This document shows positions 43,807-54,731 of a stretch of 64,000 nt of DNA, piece by piece. A program made the position numbers and the translations under genes. Numbering within the stretch: the stretch's first letter is position 1; each line of letters begins with the position of its first letter. This stretch comes from Linanthus parryae. Taxonomy: Eukaryota; Streptophyta; Magnoliopsida; Ericales; Polemoniaceae. The notes below the pieces were generated by a model that saw only the letters and a list, made by a program, of their open reading frames with translations, made no database searches and was not told the DNA's origin. The stretch is from assembly GCA_023055425.1 (NCBI GenBank), contig JALGPY010000007.1:84717136-84781135 (forward strand), written 5' to 3'.

Positions 43807-45181
43807 GAAAATTACCAGTCACCACGTTGTTCGTTGCATCCGCTTCTGTCCGGTTCATCACAAATATCTGGCCACCTGGCCTGTGGTTGTTTCCCTGAGC
43901 TGCATTGCCTCCATTTCCATTCCCATTGTTTCCTGCTCTGTAGTTACCGTTGTTACCATTAGCAGTCCCAATCCTGTTCTGCCAACATTTCCCGTTTCCA
44001 TTCCCATTATTGTAGTTTCCCTGCTGACCAGCGGCACCATTCCTGAAGTTGTTGTTGCGGACCTGATTTCTCCCATTCGGATTGTTCTGCCGGAATCCGT
44101 TCCCATTTTGATTATGCCGGTTCCCCTGGTAGTTCTGCCCGTTGCCTTGGAAATTCTGTCCGTTTCCTCGATTATTCTGCCCATTGAAACCTTGGCATTT
44201 CTCTGCTGCCGTCCTCTTCTTACAGTCGATGGATATGTGGCCTCTTATGGCACAGAATCAGCAACCTAAAGTTGCACCATCACAAGTGAATCCCCGATGG
44301 TTGCGACCACACCTGTTGCAGTTGTACTGGTTCCGGTTGCAACCATTTCCACAGTTCTGGTGGAAATTGCCTCCACCATTACCGGTTCGGAAACGCTTGT
44401 CCGAACTTTGGTTATTGTTTCCTCCATGGCCATAGCCTCCAGTTCCATGGCCTTCCAGCTTCCACTTTCCTGATTGTTGAACTAGCGTCTCATCGATTCT
44501 CCATATGTTCGCTGCTACTCCATAGGCTTCTGACAAGGTGTCATAGCCTCTAGTGAGCATAGTCCTCTGTACTTCAAGCTTCAGTCCTGCTATAAAGCGG
44601 GTAACCATGCGCCCTTCTATTGGCACTGTGTCTTCAGCGAACCGAGCTAACTCCACGAACTTGTCATAATAGTCCGTTACGGAGTCGTTGCCCTGCTTCA
44701 ACGTGATGAACTCATTATACTTCCGTTCCTTGACGTGATCTGGATAGAAGTTTGTCCTCATAGAAGCCTTCATTGCTTCCCAGTTAAAGCCTTCTTGAGC
44801 TAAGAGCCTTTCTCGATTAGCTGTCCACCAGTTATCGGCCTTGTCTTTGAAATAGAAAGCCGCCTCATTGACCTTGCGGGCTTCGGGACATTCCATAGCA
44901 TGGAAGATTTTATCAAAGTCCCTAATCCAGTTTTCGAGCAGTACTGGATCCTCTTTCCCATAAAAGTTGCTCGGGTTCCTCTGACCTATCTTCTTAGACC
45001 AGTCTGGTTCCCGTTCATTGGCAACATTGTTGTTTGGAGCGCCCTGGTTGTTGTTCACAGCCTGAACAAACTGACCCATTTGAGCGATCAGCTGAGTCAC
45101 CTGTGGGTGCAATTCTTCAACTCCCTCCATTTGGGCTGACGCGTTGCTTCTAGTGGCGTAGCAGTGTTGCCTATCGTTCAT
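43807..45181 (-). pseudogene. Tekay-type Gag with interrupted zinc-knuckle region
   Basis: ATG at 45181; the first 307 codons are open. The Gag domain includes PSNFYGKEDPVLLENWIRDF, AAFYFKDKADNWW and KASMRTNFYPDHVKERKYNEF. A first Cys cluster CNRCGRNHRGFTC is followed by a TGA at 44258 inside what would be a second knuckle (FCAIRGHISIDC continues in frame). After it comes a Gly/Asn/Gln-rich linker with QGNGQN repeats to the protease junction. The single stop separates Gag from the linker; otherwise the frame continues to about 43770. Confidence 0.9.
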
Positions 45182-45606
45182 GCGCCCTACACTATTGCTT
45201 ATCGATTATGCGGTGCGGGATATGCATGATATTATAACTTAACCAACGCGTATAAAACAATCCTAATCACATATAACATCATACAAACAAGCATGCAATA
45301 ACAGTTAAACGCTTAAGTTATGTTATCGAGATACACGCAATTCGAGAAATAAATTTATCCCAAGTAAATGAGCATAAGAGCTAAAGCGAGACTGCTTGTC
45401 ATATATTACCAAAAGAGAGGGTATACAACCCTTAAATTCATCAAGATACAAATAAGTTCAGAACGTGGGAATACTATCGTCCCCCAAAATAAAGTACACA
45501 ACCTACATAGCTTACAAGCATAAAAGGCAAAGTCCTAATGGCAAGAGTGCTTGGACTGACAAAAGAGTCCTTTAGAAAGGAGTGGGAGGATGGGGCTCCC
45601 TACTAG

Positions 45607-46026
45607 CTAGTCTTCGAAAGTCTCGTAGTTTGTGATCTCAATCTCCGACCTAGGGTTGTTTGGGTCGGCCCAATGCATCTCGTCTTGAACCAAACGGGCA
45701 CAAAGGGACTCAGGGGTTACAGTCCATCCACCGCCATGGCGGTAGCCAGCAGGCTGGGGCCTCAAAGAGTGGTTCACTATGCCACGGTACTCGTGCTTAA
45801 GGGCCATGTAAGGCTCAACACTGGGCAGAGAAGCTAGGATGCAGTGCACCTTCACCAGGTTATGGTAGAAATTATCGGTACGGTGGTACATAAGGGCCCA
45901 AAGCTCACATGGCCCTTCTACCCTGTTGCAGAATTGGTTGATGGTCTCCCCAGGCCTTCGCTGGGTACCAGCAGGATAGTTGTCTCTAAATTCTGCGCGA
46001 GTCGGGGTTCGGATTCTTACGGCCAT
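45607..46026 (-). CDS. Leader ORF of 139 codons between 5' LTR and gag
   Basis: Open from ATG 46026 to TAG, lying between the primer site (46335) and gag (45181). Contains RPGETINQFCNRVEGPCELW and a Trp/Arg-rich middle. I recognise no domain, and this is not a standard Tekay component. The first half faintly resembles a Gag-type helix pattern. It could be a captured sequence, an upstream regulatory ORF or chance; 139 codons in mixed-composition sequence makes chance less likely. Confidence 0.4.
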   Translation of the reverse strand: MAVRIRTPTRAEFRDNYPAGTQRRPGETINQFCNRVEGPCELWALMYHRTDNFYHNLVKVHCILASLPSVEPYMALKHEYRGIVNHSLRPQPAGYRHGGGWTVTPESLCARLVQDEMHWADPNNPRSEIEITNYETFED

Positions 46027-46323
46027 CTACAAGGTAAGAAAAAAATCTATTAGTCTAATATTCCATCCTCCTAAAGGTTCTCTTAAGGTAAGTCACCCTA
46101 GGAGTCTGTAAATAAACTAAAGCGCATATAAACATGATAGAAGCATAAATCATATAACAATTTAGCATGTTAGAATAAGTAAAAAGAACACCCATAAACC
46201 CGGCTTTTCTTTATTCTACTTAGATTTTATGTTGACCTAATCAAGTTCAAACTTGGTTGTAGTAAATTTCAAAAATCTTAGTTTTTAAACGTTTTCTCCC
46301 TATGGTCCTAATTGGATGTCACT

Positions 46324-46335
46324 GCTCCGATACCA
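46324..46335 (-). other. Primer binding site (tRNA-Met type) of the Tekay-type element
   Basis: Minus-strand TGGTATCGGAGC, two bases from the 5' LTR end. Confidence 0.9.
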
Positions 46336-46337
46336 AC

Positions 46338-49300
46338 TGTAACACCCCCCGATTTTCAGAGGGATAGGAGATCGGGGTGGTGTCCTCCATACAGGGAAAT
46401 ACCCTTTCGTATAAGGAGTATTAGTAACAAGAAAGTGAAAGGAAACATCCAAACTACTGATTAAAAGTTTACACGATAACATTGTTTGTGGCTGAGTCCA
46501 AACAGGACAACAAGCCTAGCAAAAGAGATATTACACCAAAAGTTTGCTCTACGGTTAATTACTAATTACTACTGTTTGTAGGTGAGAACGAATAGTGAGT
46601 CCAGCGCGTTACCCCATGCAAACCAGTCATATACCTGCGGGGGAATTAAAAGACACAAGACCGCAGTTTCCGAGTATCAGTAAAAACTGAGTGAATATAC
46701 ACCTTAGCATGTAAAAAAGAACGGCTAAGAAAGGTTATGGGTTTACATTTGAAGTAGTTTAAACAGTAACAGAGTATAAGTATAAAGATTAGAGTTTGCA
46801 ATGTTTCGAAAGACTATCAAACGTTCAGTAATTCAATTGCAAGGATATTTTCTCAAGTTGCATGTCTAAGCAGAACACGGCTTATAAATAACAGCTTCCA
46901 AATTTAGAGAAAAAGATGACACATTATTAACTCGCAGTAACCAGGAGAGACCAGGGTGAATAGTAATAGATGATACTGGCTTATAGGCGGTTCTGACAAC
47001 CCGACCTCTCTGCCAAGCGTTGTGGATCGGGGTTTCCGATCCCGCTAGTCATCATACAAGCCAACTACTAGACCTTAAGTCTCGACACCCCCTTAAGATT
47101 GTAAGTCAGAAGGGTAGTACTAGAATGCTGGATTCCAGCCTACGGCGAAAGGAATCGGGCGCACGGAGTCCCATATCTTTAGCGACAAAGCCCAGGGAAT
47201 CATCACCCGAAATAAGTTTAGGGACTGGAGCCCTGGGGATTATCTCGGTATCTCTTTAGGGACCTGGCCCAGGGAATCATCACCCAATAGTAACGTAAAG
47301 TAAAGTAACACGACGTAGGCGTATAGCACAGTCGTAGACCCAACTGGTTCCAGTACTTGCGATTCTTCACTTTACTTTATTAATGAATTCCGACTTAGTG
47401 ATATTTGAACAATTAGTTTTCCGATTTGAAAACGAGTGATACAGTGACGATTTAAAAGTGAGTACGGCAATTTTTGAACTTCGGAATAAAGCACGGCAAT
47501 TATTTTCAGATAAACGAGTATCACATGAAAGGAATTGGCACACAAAACTAGGCATGTATCACAAGTATATTTTGAGACGTGAAATAAAATCACATTTGAC
47601 ACGAAAGAAGATAAGTACGCAACGCTAAGCATGAATACTCACCGTGAGAGCCAAAAGTGCTAACTAAGCCGCTACTCGTACACAACGTCGGGATCAACTA
47701 GCTCGTCGAAGACAGGCTCTACAATCAATTACATAAAATCCTAATCACAAACAAGTTCGTATCGCAAATAGACAATGCATATGTCCTATATGATATGGAA
47801 GCGAGCGCCTAATCAAGTACCCCTAACGTATTTATAAAATCCTAACTTATTTTAGGGAATTAACCATCAATTTTTAAGAAGAGAAATTAGTTAATATTCT
47901 AATTAAACGAATTTACTTGTTGATAAAATAATATCAAGTTGTACACTTTATTGAAATATTACTAGTAATATAATGAAAACGAAATTTAGAAGTTTCATCT
48001 TTTTAACAACATAATCTTTATCGAATAAGTATTTAAATATACACAAAGTAAATTTTTAATAACTTATTTTTCACCAACTAAATATAAATATATAAACATA
48101 ACTAAGTTACCATTATCATAAATTTCTATTTTTATTTTATGTTACAAAGCTAATTTATTTTGTAATTATATTTAGTATATAAATTGACAGAAATTAAAGA
48201 AATATTTATACTAACTAAATACAAAGTAAATACAAGTATAAATACATATATAACAAGTTTCTGGAAATGACAGCAAGCACCCCCCACTCACACTAACAAC
48301 TTTTAAACATGTGATAAAGTATAGCCTCAAACTTTCCAATTGAACAACAAAACCCCCCTGCAACACAGTTTTTATTCAAAGACAACCTCTTCTCCAATTG
48401 GGTTTCTTCCCGATTCAAACACCCACACATACCCACATACAACAAGCAATCATACGTGATTGTAAAGCAATTACAGCTTAGAAATCGACGAGAGAGGGTT
48501 CAATTTACCGGAAAACGGAGGAGGAGAGTAGGTCGAAGATTTCCCGCGAAATCGTGCTCCTGGGTTCGATCGGAGCTTGGCCTACGGTCGTTCCAGCACC
48601 TGGGTTCGATTGGGAGGCAGTAGCAGGCAGAGGGAGAGTCGGAGCCGCGGTGGTGGTTGGAAACAGAGGAGGACGGCGGCAGCGTCGGGGCTCACTGCCT
48701 CCGTTGCCGCTGCTGCAGCGGTTGTTGTTTCTGTTGCTGTTTCGACGGGGCAGCGAGGGGGTTAGGCCTTGAGTGAGAGGGAGAGATGAGGGTGATGATG
48801 GTGGTGAGTGGTGACGGTGATTGGAGGTGGTGGTGAGTGGCTGTGATGCTCTGTTTTGCTGCGGAAAAAACAGAGCAGGCGAGATGGGAGTGGTGGTGAT
48901 GTTGGGGAGAAACAGAGAGTAGGCAGAGATGGAGGTGGGATCGGGGTTGAGAGCAGAGGTGGTGGTGGTGGCTCTGGTTTGTTGGGTTGGTCTCGGCAAA
49001 GAAAACAGAGCAGGTGAGGGATGGAGGTGAGTGGAGAAGATGGATAAGAGAAGAGGAGAAATAGAAGAGAGGGGGTGATGAATGGAGGAGGGCTGGTGAT
49101 TTGATGGAAGAGGGGAAGCTAGCTGGTAGCTAGCTGGTGAAGGAGGCGGGCGTGCGAGTGGTTGCAGCAGCAGAGGGAGGTACGGGTGTGGGTTTCTCAG
49201 GCGGCTACAGCAGGTGAAGGACGAAACAGAGGGGAAAGGAAAAAAAAGAAAGGAAAAAAAAGGAAAAAGAAAAAAAAAATATAACAGTTGAAGTGATGGG

Positions 49301-49639
49301 TGAGAGATAATTATATGGTGTGGCGGATTCGCTAAATCACGCGGTGGTTAGACACGTGAAAAATAGTGCAGGACGGAAATTAACTCGCGGCGAACGTTTT
49401 AAACGCGAAAAAAATTTATTAACGTGATAACGAGCGATACACGACAAATAATAAAATTATTGTTTATAAAAAATAAAAAATTTAATTTTTATAGTAAAAA
49501 AAAGTATATATATATATATGTTATATAAATAAATTTTTATAAGTTAATATTTATAAAACTTAAAAAAAAATCATCATAAACTAACTAATTAAAATTCACA
49601 AATTACTACAGTATAATTAGGAAAATCTCGGGTATTACA
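46338..49639 (-). repeat. 5' LTR of the Tekay-type element (3302 bp)
   Basis: On the minus strand it starts TGTAATACCCGAGATTTTCC and ends GGGGGGTGTTACA. It contains an AT-rich outer third, a purine tract (49225-49280 on plus), a low-complexity CCACC-rich block that produces the spurious ORF 48505-48999, an AT-rich centre and a conserved CTGCGGTCTTGTG/CCCCCGCAGGTATA segment near 46640. No coding function. Confidence 0.92.
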
Positions 49640-49906
49640 TTCGGCCTCCTTGGGGCCGCCGGGGACGGGCGTCGGGCTAGGGGGGCGGCAGGCTCCTCTA
49701 GCTTGCTTGCTCTCTCTCCTTTTGTTCTCTCCCACTCAATTTATGATCTAATGAACAATAAGTTTGTGAAGGAAGGAATGAAGGAAGGTCCTTTATATAG
49801 TCCAACAAATCCTTGCCAACTACCTAAAGGACTTATTCTAGTCCTACTAGAATTCAATTTAGTCCCTTCCTTGCAAATTAGTCCCTACTAAGTTTGCAAG
49901 CTTTTG
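49640..49906 (-). repeat. Duplicated solo-LTR segment, right copy
   Basis: Right partner of 40741-41006, with one extra G. It begins exactly after the Tekay LTR end and continues directly into the rest of the solo LTR, so this is the native copy. Confidence 0.95.
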
Positions 49907-50783
49907 CGAAGTGATCCTTCTAATTAATTAATCCAATTAATTAATTCCCAAATCTAGTTCAACTCTATATAACGTGTTACCCCATAGGTTCTATCTAGTT
50001 GGTAGCAACTATTTGCTAATATGGAGCAGTTTCTAGCAAAACATCCATTCTAGCCAACTAATAGAATAGTCATCTTGACAACCATTGTACAAGTAATTGT
50101 CTCATCCCTTTGTCTCTATATCCGGATTAGACACGAGACATACAAGTCACACTCGTATATCCAATCCACAGTTTCTCGATCCATGGGAATAGCCTTATTC
50201 GTGCAAATAACATCAATATCCAATATTGATTTATTTGAGTCTGGCCAGACATTCTATGAGCACTATCCCTCGAGTGGCCTAGTCCCGTTATGTGGGAGGG
50301 ACAAATTCTATCTACGTCCTCTACGATTTCTAATCTTGCTTCTTATTGTATCCAGTACACGCCTTTATAACTACCCAGTTACGGTGTAGCGTTTAACGCT
50401 ACCAAAATCACAATAATCCACAACTAGAATATCTAGTTACTTCAAGTCTAAAGATGACAATACCATTGCACCGCGAGAAGCGCTTGTGACTTAACATAAC
50501 ATGTATGTAGCCTTCTCGGAGATGGGTCAATCCAGTGCGTCATTACCCTTAATGCACACCTATGTGTTGGATCATGATATCTCCATATCAATCCAACCGC
50601 ATACTAGTCTATAGATGATTGTCCCATTAATCATTATACTGGACTAGGGATATTCAAGATAAACAACACAATTGTAAATCTAAGGACTTCATTATATTAA
50701 ATATCCAATAAATAATAAATGAATTTCTAGCCACAATTAAATTCATACTAAACTAGATTGCCTCTAGGGCATCTATTCCAACA

Positions 50784-52280
50784 GATTGATATGGGGATAT
50801 CAACTCTAGCACATGGGTATGCATTAGGGGTAATGGCATACTGGATTGACCCACAACAAGAAGGCTACATACAAGTTATGTAAAGTCACAAGTGCTTCTT
50901 GTAGTGACAATGGTATTGTGGTCCTTAGACTTGATGTCACTAGATACTCTAAATGTTAAATATCATGCTTTGATATTATAAACATTGCGCCTTAACCGGG
51001 TAAACATAAAGATAGTTATCGGGCATGATAGGAAGCAATCTTAGAGATGGTAATTATGTAGAGATGATTTTTCCCTCCCACATAACGGGAGAAAATATCC
51101 GCAGCCACTCGAGGTATAGTGCTTATAGAATGTCTGGCCATACTCAGATAAATCAATATATGATATTGATGTTATCTGCATGGATAAGACTATTCTCGGG
51201 ATCAAAAAATTATGGACTTGATATGCGATTGTGACTTGTATGTCTCGTGTCCAATCCAGATATGGAGACAAATGGATAATACAATCGCTTCTCGTAGTGC
51301 TAATAATATTGTAATCCTTAGACTTGAAGTCACTAGATACTCTAGTTGTGGAATATCATGCGTTGATGTTATCCAACGTTGCGCCTTAACCGGGTGACTA
51401 TAAAGATAGTTATCGGGCATGATATGAAGCAAGCTTAGAAATCGTAGTGACGTAGAGAGGATTTGTCCCTCCCACATAATGGAGCAAATATCCATGGCCA
51501 CTCGAGTGATGGTGCTTATTGAATTTCTGGCCAGACTCAGATAAATCAATATGGAGATATTGATGTTATCTGCTTGCATAAGCATATTCCCTCGATCGGG
51601 AAACTATGGATTGGATATACGAGTGTGAATATTATGTCTCGTGTCCAGTCCGGATATGGAGACAAAGGGATAATACAATATGTGATATTGGGCACAAGGT
51701 TTGTGGGGATCACTGACTTATTTCTATTAGTTGGGTGGCATGGATTTGTTGCTAGACACCGCTCCATGTTAGTAATAGGTTACCACCAACTAAGTAGAAA
51801 CCTATGGGGTCACACACCGGATGGATTAGATTGGATACAAGTATTAATTAGTTGGACTAATTAATAAAAGGATCATAACACAACCACAAGCAAACTTAGG
51901 ACTAATTTTCTTGTGGGCTAATCCATGTAAGGACATGATTAGTATTGGGGCCTTTATGTAGTTAATAAAGAGTTATGACTATATAAAGGAACTCTAGCTT
52001 GTTATTTCTCAACACAAGTCATTATTTGAGATAACCTAACAAAGCAAGAGAGAGAGAGAGACAAGGAAGAGGCGTCCGCCCCTACCCGCCCGTCGGCTCT
52101 GTTCTCCGTTTTGCGTGATCATCCTCCTCCTTCTTTCGTTGCTAGACTACACGGAGAGAAGGAATCCAATAAAGATCCAAGGTGTGGATATTCATAGAGA
52201 CGAAGACACTATTCTTCGTGTGATCTCCCAAACCAAGGTACACATCTTCTATGCTCTTATCATGTTATGATATCTCTTAT
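50784..52280 (+). repeat. 3' LTR of the Copia element, right piece
   Basis: Resumes with GATTGATATGGGGATATC and follows the 8220-9330 order, including a TATA box near 51980 and the AAGGTACACAT segment near 52235. It contains a 394-bp internal tandem duplication. The last 110 bp of the LTR (to the CA end) are missing; Gypsy-1 begins at about 52281. Confidence 0.88.
50893..51680 (+). repeat. 394-bp tandem duplication inside the Copia 3' LTR
   Basis: Unit 1 starts GCTTCTTGTAGTG at 50893 and unit 2 GCTTCTCGTAGTG at 51287. Both run through GTTATCGGGCATGATA, TCCCTCCCACATAA, CAGATAAATCAATAT and GTCTCGTGTCCA. The 5' LTR at 8033 has a single copy. The copies have diverged, so this is an old event. 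Confidence 0.9.
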
Positions 52281-53360
52281 CATTGTATTTCCAACATCGA
52301 TAACAATCTTTAAAACTTTCTCCCCGCATTTCAAAAATGTGTGAAAGATACTTGTCCGTTTCCACTCATCATATCTGGATGGCGTGGAGAAAATACACCT
52401 CATGACACTTACTTCCTTCCCATCATTCTCCAAATACTATTCATCATCTCCTGATTCATGGGGTTCGTTTAATGGTTGGAAATGACACGCATCATCCTCT
52501 TAACCGCACTCTTCATACTCAAGGAACAAATTGCATTGGGGACATTGAGCCGCTATATGCCCTATCTCTTGACTTGTTGCATTCTATGGATGGCTTGTTG
52601 GTTCGCGAGTTGGGGTATATGTTTCTGCCACCCGTAGCACTATTGGTTTTGGAATTAGAGGCGATGCTATTCTTGGATGCAACCGATGTGCCTGGAAGAA
52701 ACGTCGTGCTTGTGGACCTTTTATTTGATCCATTTTTGTTGTGTCTCCTCGAGTTGAGAATTCTAGCTCCTCTGAGTCGCGGGCTTCTGATAAATCTCCA
52801 ACTCTAATGCTTTATTATAAGCATCCTCAACCGTGTCGGGCCATATAGGTTGACTTCTCTTTTAATATCGAAGTGCAAGCCATTTATGAACCTTGTGACT
52901 GACACGACAGGTTCTTTGCGAATTTTGCATCTTATACGCAGATCTTCTAACTTTCCCATGTACTCGATCACACTAGAAGTTAACTGCTTCAAACTCATTA
53001 ATTGATCAAGGAGCCGCTTCATATGCTGTCTTCGAAGAAAATTGGACTTAATCTTAGTCTTCATCTCATTCCAATGAACTATAGGTGCGTCGTTAAGCCC
53101 TTTGATGTCTTCTTCAACGCCTTTCCAATAACTCTTAGCTAACCCCATTAGTTTCATCTTTTCAAAACGAACTCTTCGCATGTCCGAAATGCTATGCTAA
53201 TCAAAATAGTCATCTGTTGCATCTAGCCAATCTAGAAAACCATTAGGGTCTAATAGGCATTGAATATAGGAGCTTCTGCTCGGGCCCTCTTCATGATGTC
53301 AGAGTCATTTTCATTACGTCCATAACGGCCATAATTTCAATCCAGCGTTCGGTATTGACG
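52281..53360 (-). pseudogene. Gypsy-1 gag and protease start
   Basis: Minus-strand Gag: FLDWLDATDDYFD (about 53250, in a decayed frame), then open from 53181: RRVRFEKMKLMGLAKSYWKG, IVHWNEMKTKIKSNFL, LLDQLMSLKQLTSSVIEYMG, VSVTRFINGL. Further left is a damaged knuckle region (near 52560). Next come WKRTSIFHTFLKCGEKV and the start of a retropepsin active-site region (KIVIDVGNT), which ends at the Copia junction. The gag N-terminus is missing at about 53360-53385. Matching pol occurs at 5990-8032 in the same orientation. Confidence 0.85.
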
Positions 53361-53384
53361 TCTAACAGTGATTTGAAGTATTAC

Positions 53385-54731
53385 CAACTATCTCACAAGA
53401 AGAGACATAACATGATTTGATAAAGTACCGAAGAAGTTATGCTAGTTCAAAGATTGTTTTTTCCGTTTACATTCCATACTATAAACGTGATGCCGTCAAA
53501 TTCTCTCTCCTGGAGAAGTTATGAAGCACTGCAGTTGGTGGTCTTAGCATTAGTTCCATACTTCAATTTTCCTCTGTCTTTCAAGACAAATGTCGCAGCA
53601 AGATATGATTTTTGGAGCCGATTTCAAGGATGATAGAGGCTTAGTTTGAAATTCAAACCTAGATGAAACTTGTAGCCAAGACTAGTAAGAACGCGAAGAA
53701 ACAATCATCTCTTATTTTCGTCAAGAGAAAAGCAAGTTAAGATCGAGAAAAGGTGGTTGTTTCATAACTAATGTTCAACACCTAGAAAATATTAAACCCG
53801 AAACCTCAATAACTTCATGACACAGCAAATGAGTTACTTAAATAGAGGTTGTTTCCATACCAGAAAAATCACGAATTCCGGAATCAAACATGTATATAAT
53901 CGGTTATGAACACGTTTAATGATCGAAATGAGTTACTCACCATGCAAGGAGCACGACGATGCTCAGAAAATTGAATTTGGCGAAGAAAACTCGACGTAAC
54001 GCGTTTAGGGAAAAGCTTCAAGAACATGGGTATATCATGTAAAAATCAGCTTTGTACTGAATCAAAAGCTGATTTTTCACGCTAGTGTTTGTCGGATGCT
54101 TACCCGATTTCCCACCTTGTTAACGAATCAAGCCTCAAATTGACCTAGGATTTTTGAGCTGCGAACATGGGAGAGGCTAGGGTTGCAACAAATTTTTATT
54201 TTGTGAAGGGGAAGTGGTGGTAATTGGTGGAGATGGTGGTTTATGGGTGGAGATGGTGGTGGTGTTGAAGAACAACATGAATGGGTGATAAAAGGTGATA
54301 CACAAGCTGGTTTGTGGTGATAGGGTGAAGCCACCTCAAGTGTGAGGTGTCAAAATGTGAGAAACAAATGTCAAGAATGAAGCAAGGGGGGGTTGTGAAA
54401 TTTAAACAAAGTTAGGGTAAGAGTAGAAATAAAGAAACGTTAGAATTTTTTAGATTTTCACTCTTGCCCCCAGAGATTTAAATTGCTCTATATGCACCAC
54501 TACTCCCAATATTAACCAATTGGCCAGGTTTCAGCCAAATGAAATTTATAATAAATTACAATAAGGCCCCAATTTCTCAGTAATTGCATAGTGGCCCCCA
54601 ACATCACATTCACATTCTAGATATTCCTCTTGAACAGGTGTCAGCAACAATGCTGAACAAGTGAAATTGCGCAATTATCTCAAAATTTTAAAAATTACAG
54701 TCTTACCCTTATAAGATTTCAGAGTATTACA
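53385..54731 (-). repeat. Minus-strand LTR-like segment
   Basis: On the minus strand it would start TGTAATACTCTGAAATC at 54731, and a purine-rich AAGGGGGGTATGA lies just before it, like a polypurine tract and a Tekay-type LTR start. The left edge near 53385 is unclear; a weak primer-site-like TTGGTAATAC (minus) lies at the junction with Gypsy-1 gag. No ORF. It contains the GGTGGAGATGGTGGT low-complexity block at 54210-54260. Confidence 0.45.

Larger units (their letters stand above)
41007..49639 (-). mobile_element. Tekay/Del-type Gypsy retrotransposon, 3'-truncated
   Basis: Minus-strand element with 5' LTR 46338-49639, primer site 46324-46335, a leader ORF, gag, and protease-RT-RNase H-integrase down to 41007. 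There the integrase stops after the motif [13 protein letters not shown]. The integrase tail, chromodomain, polypurine tract and 3' LTR are missing. The long LTR starting TGTAATAC, tRNA-Met primer and pol motifs fit the Tekay/Del branch of chromoviruses. Confidence 0.9.
40471..50783 (-). mobile_element. Reverse Copia solo LTR, split by a Tekay-type element
   Basis: Plus-strand left part 40471-40740 (TGTAGGGTTTTGATTC) and right part 49640-50783 (ending CATCTATTCCAACA) together make 1414 bp, the same length as the LTR at 8033. Target duplication GATTG lies at 40466-40470 and 50784-50788. No internal Copia sequence is present, so this is a solo LTR left by LTR-LTR recombination and later hit by the Tekay-type element. 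A 266-bp part occurs on both sides of that element. Confidence 0.9.

Noticed and set aside
48505..48999. 164-codon minus-strand ORF
   Set aside because: Lies inside the Tekay-type LTR, low-complexity Pro/Thr/Ser, no domain.
40471..49906. A 266-bp target-site duplication
   Set aside because: Gypsy integrase makes 4-6 bp duplications; a recombination origin fits better.
8033..50783. Equal length (1414 bp) of the 5' LTR and the reverse solo LTR as proof of identity
   Set aside because: Sequences differ noticeably at many positions; same family, but equal length may be coincidence after indels.
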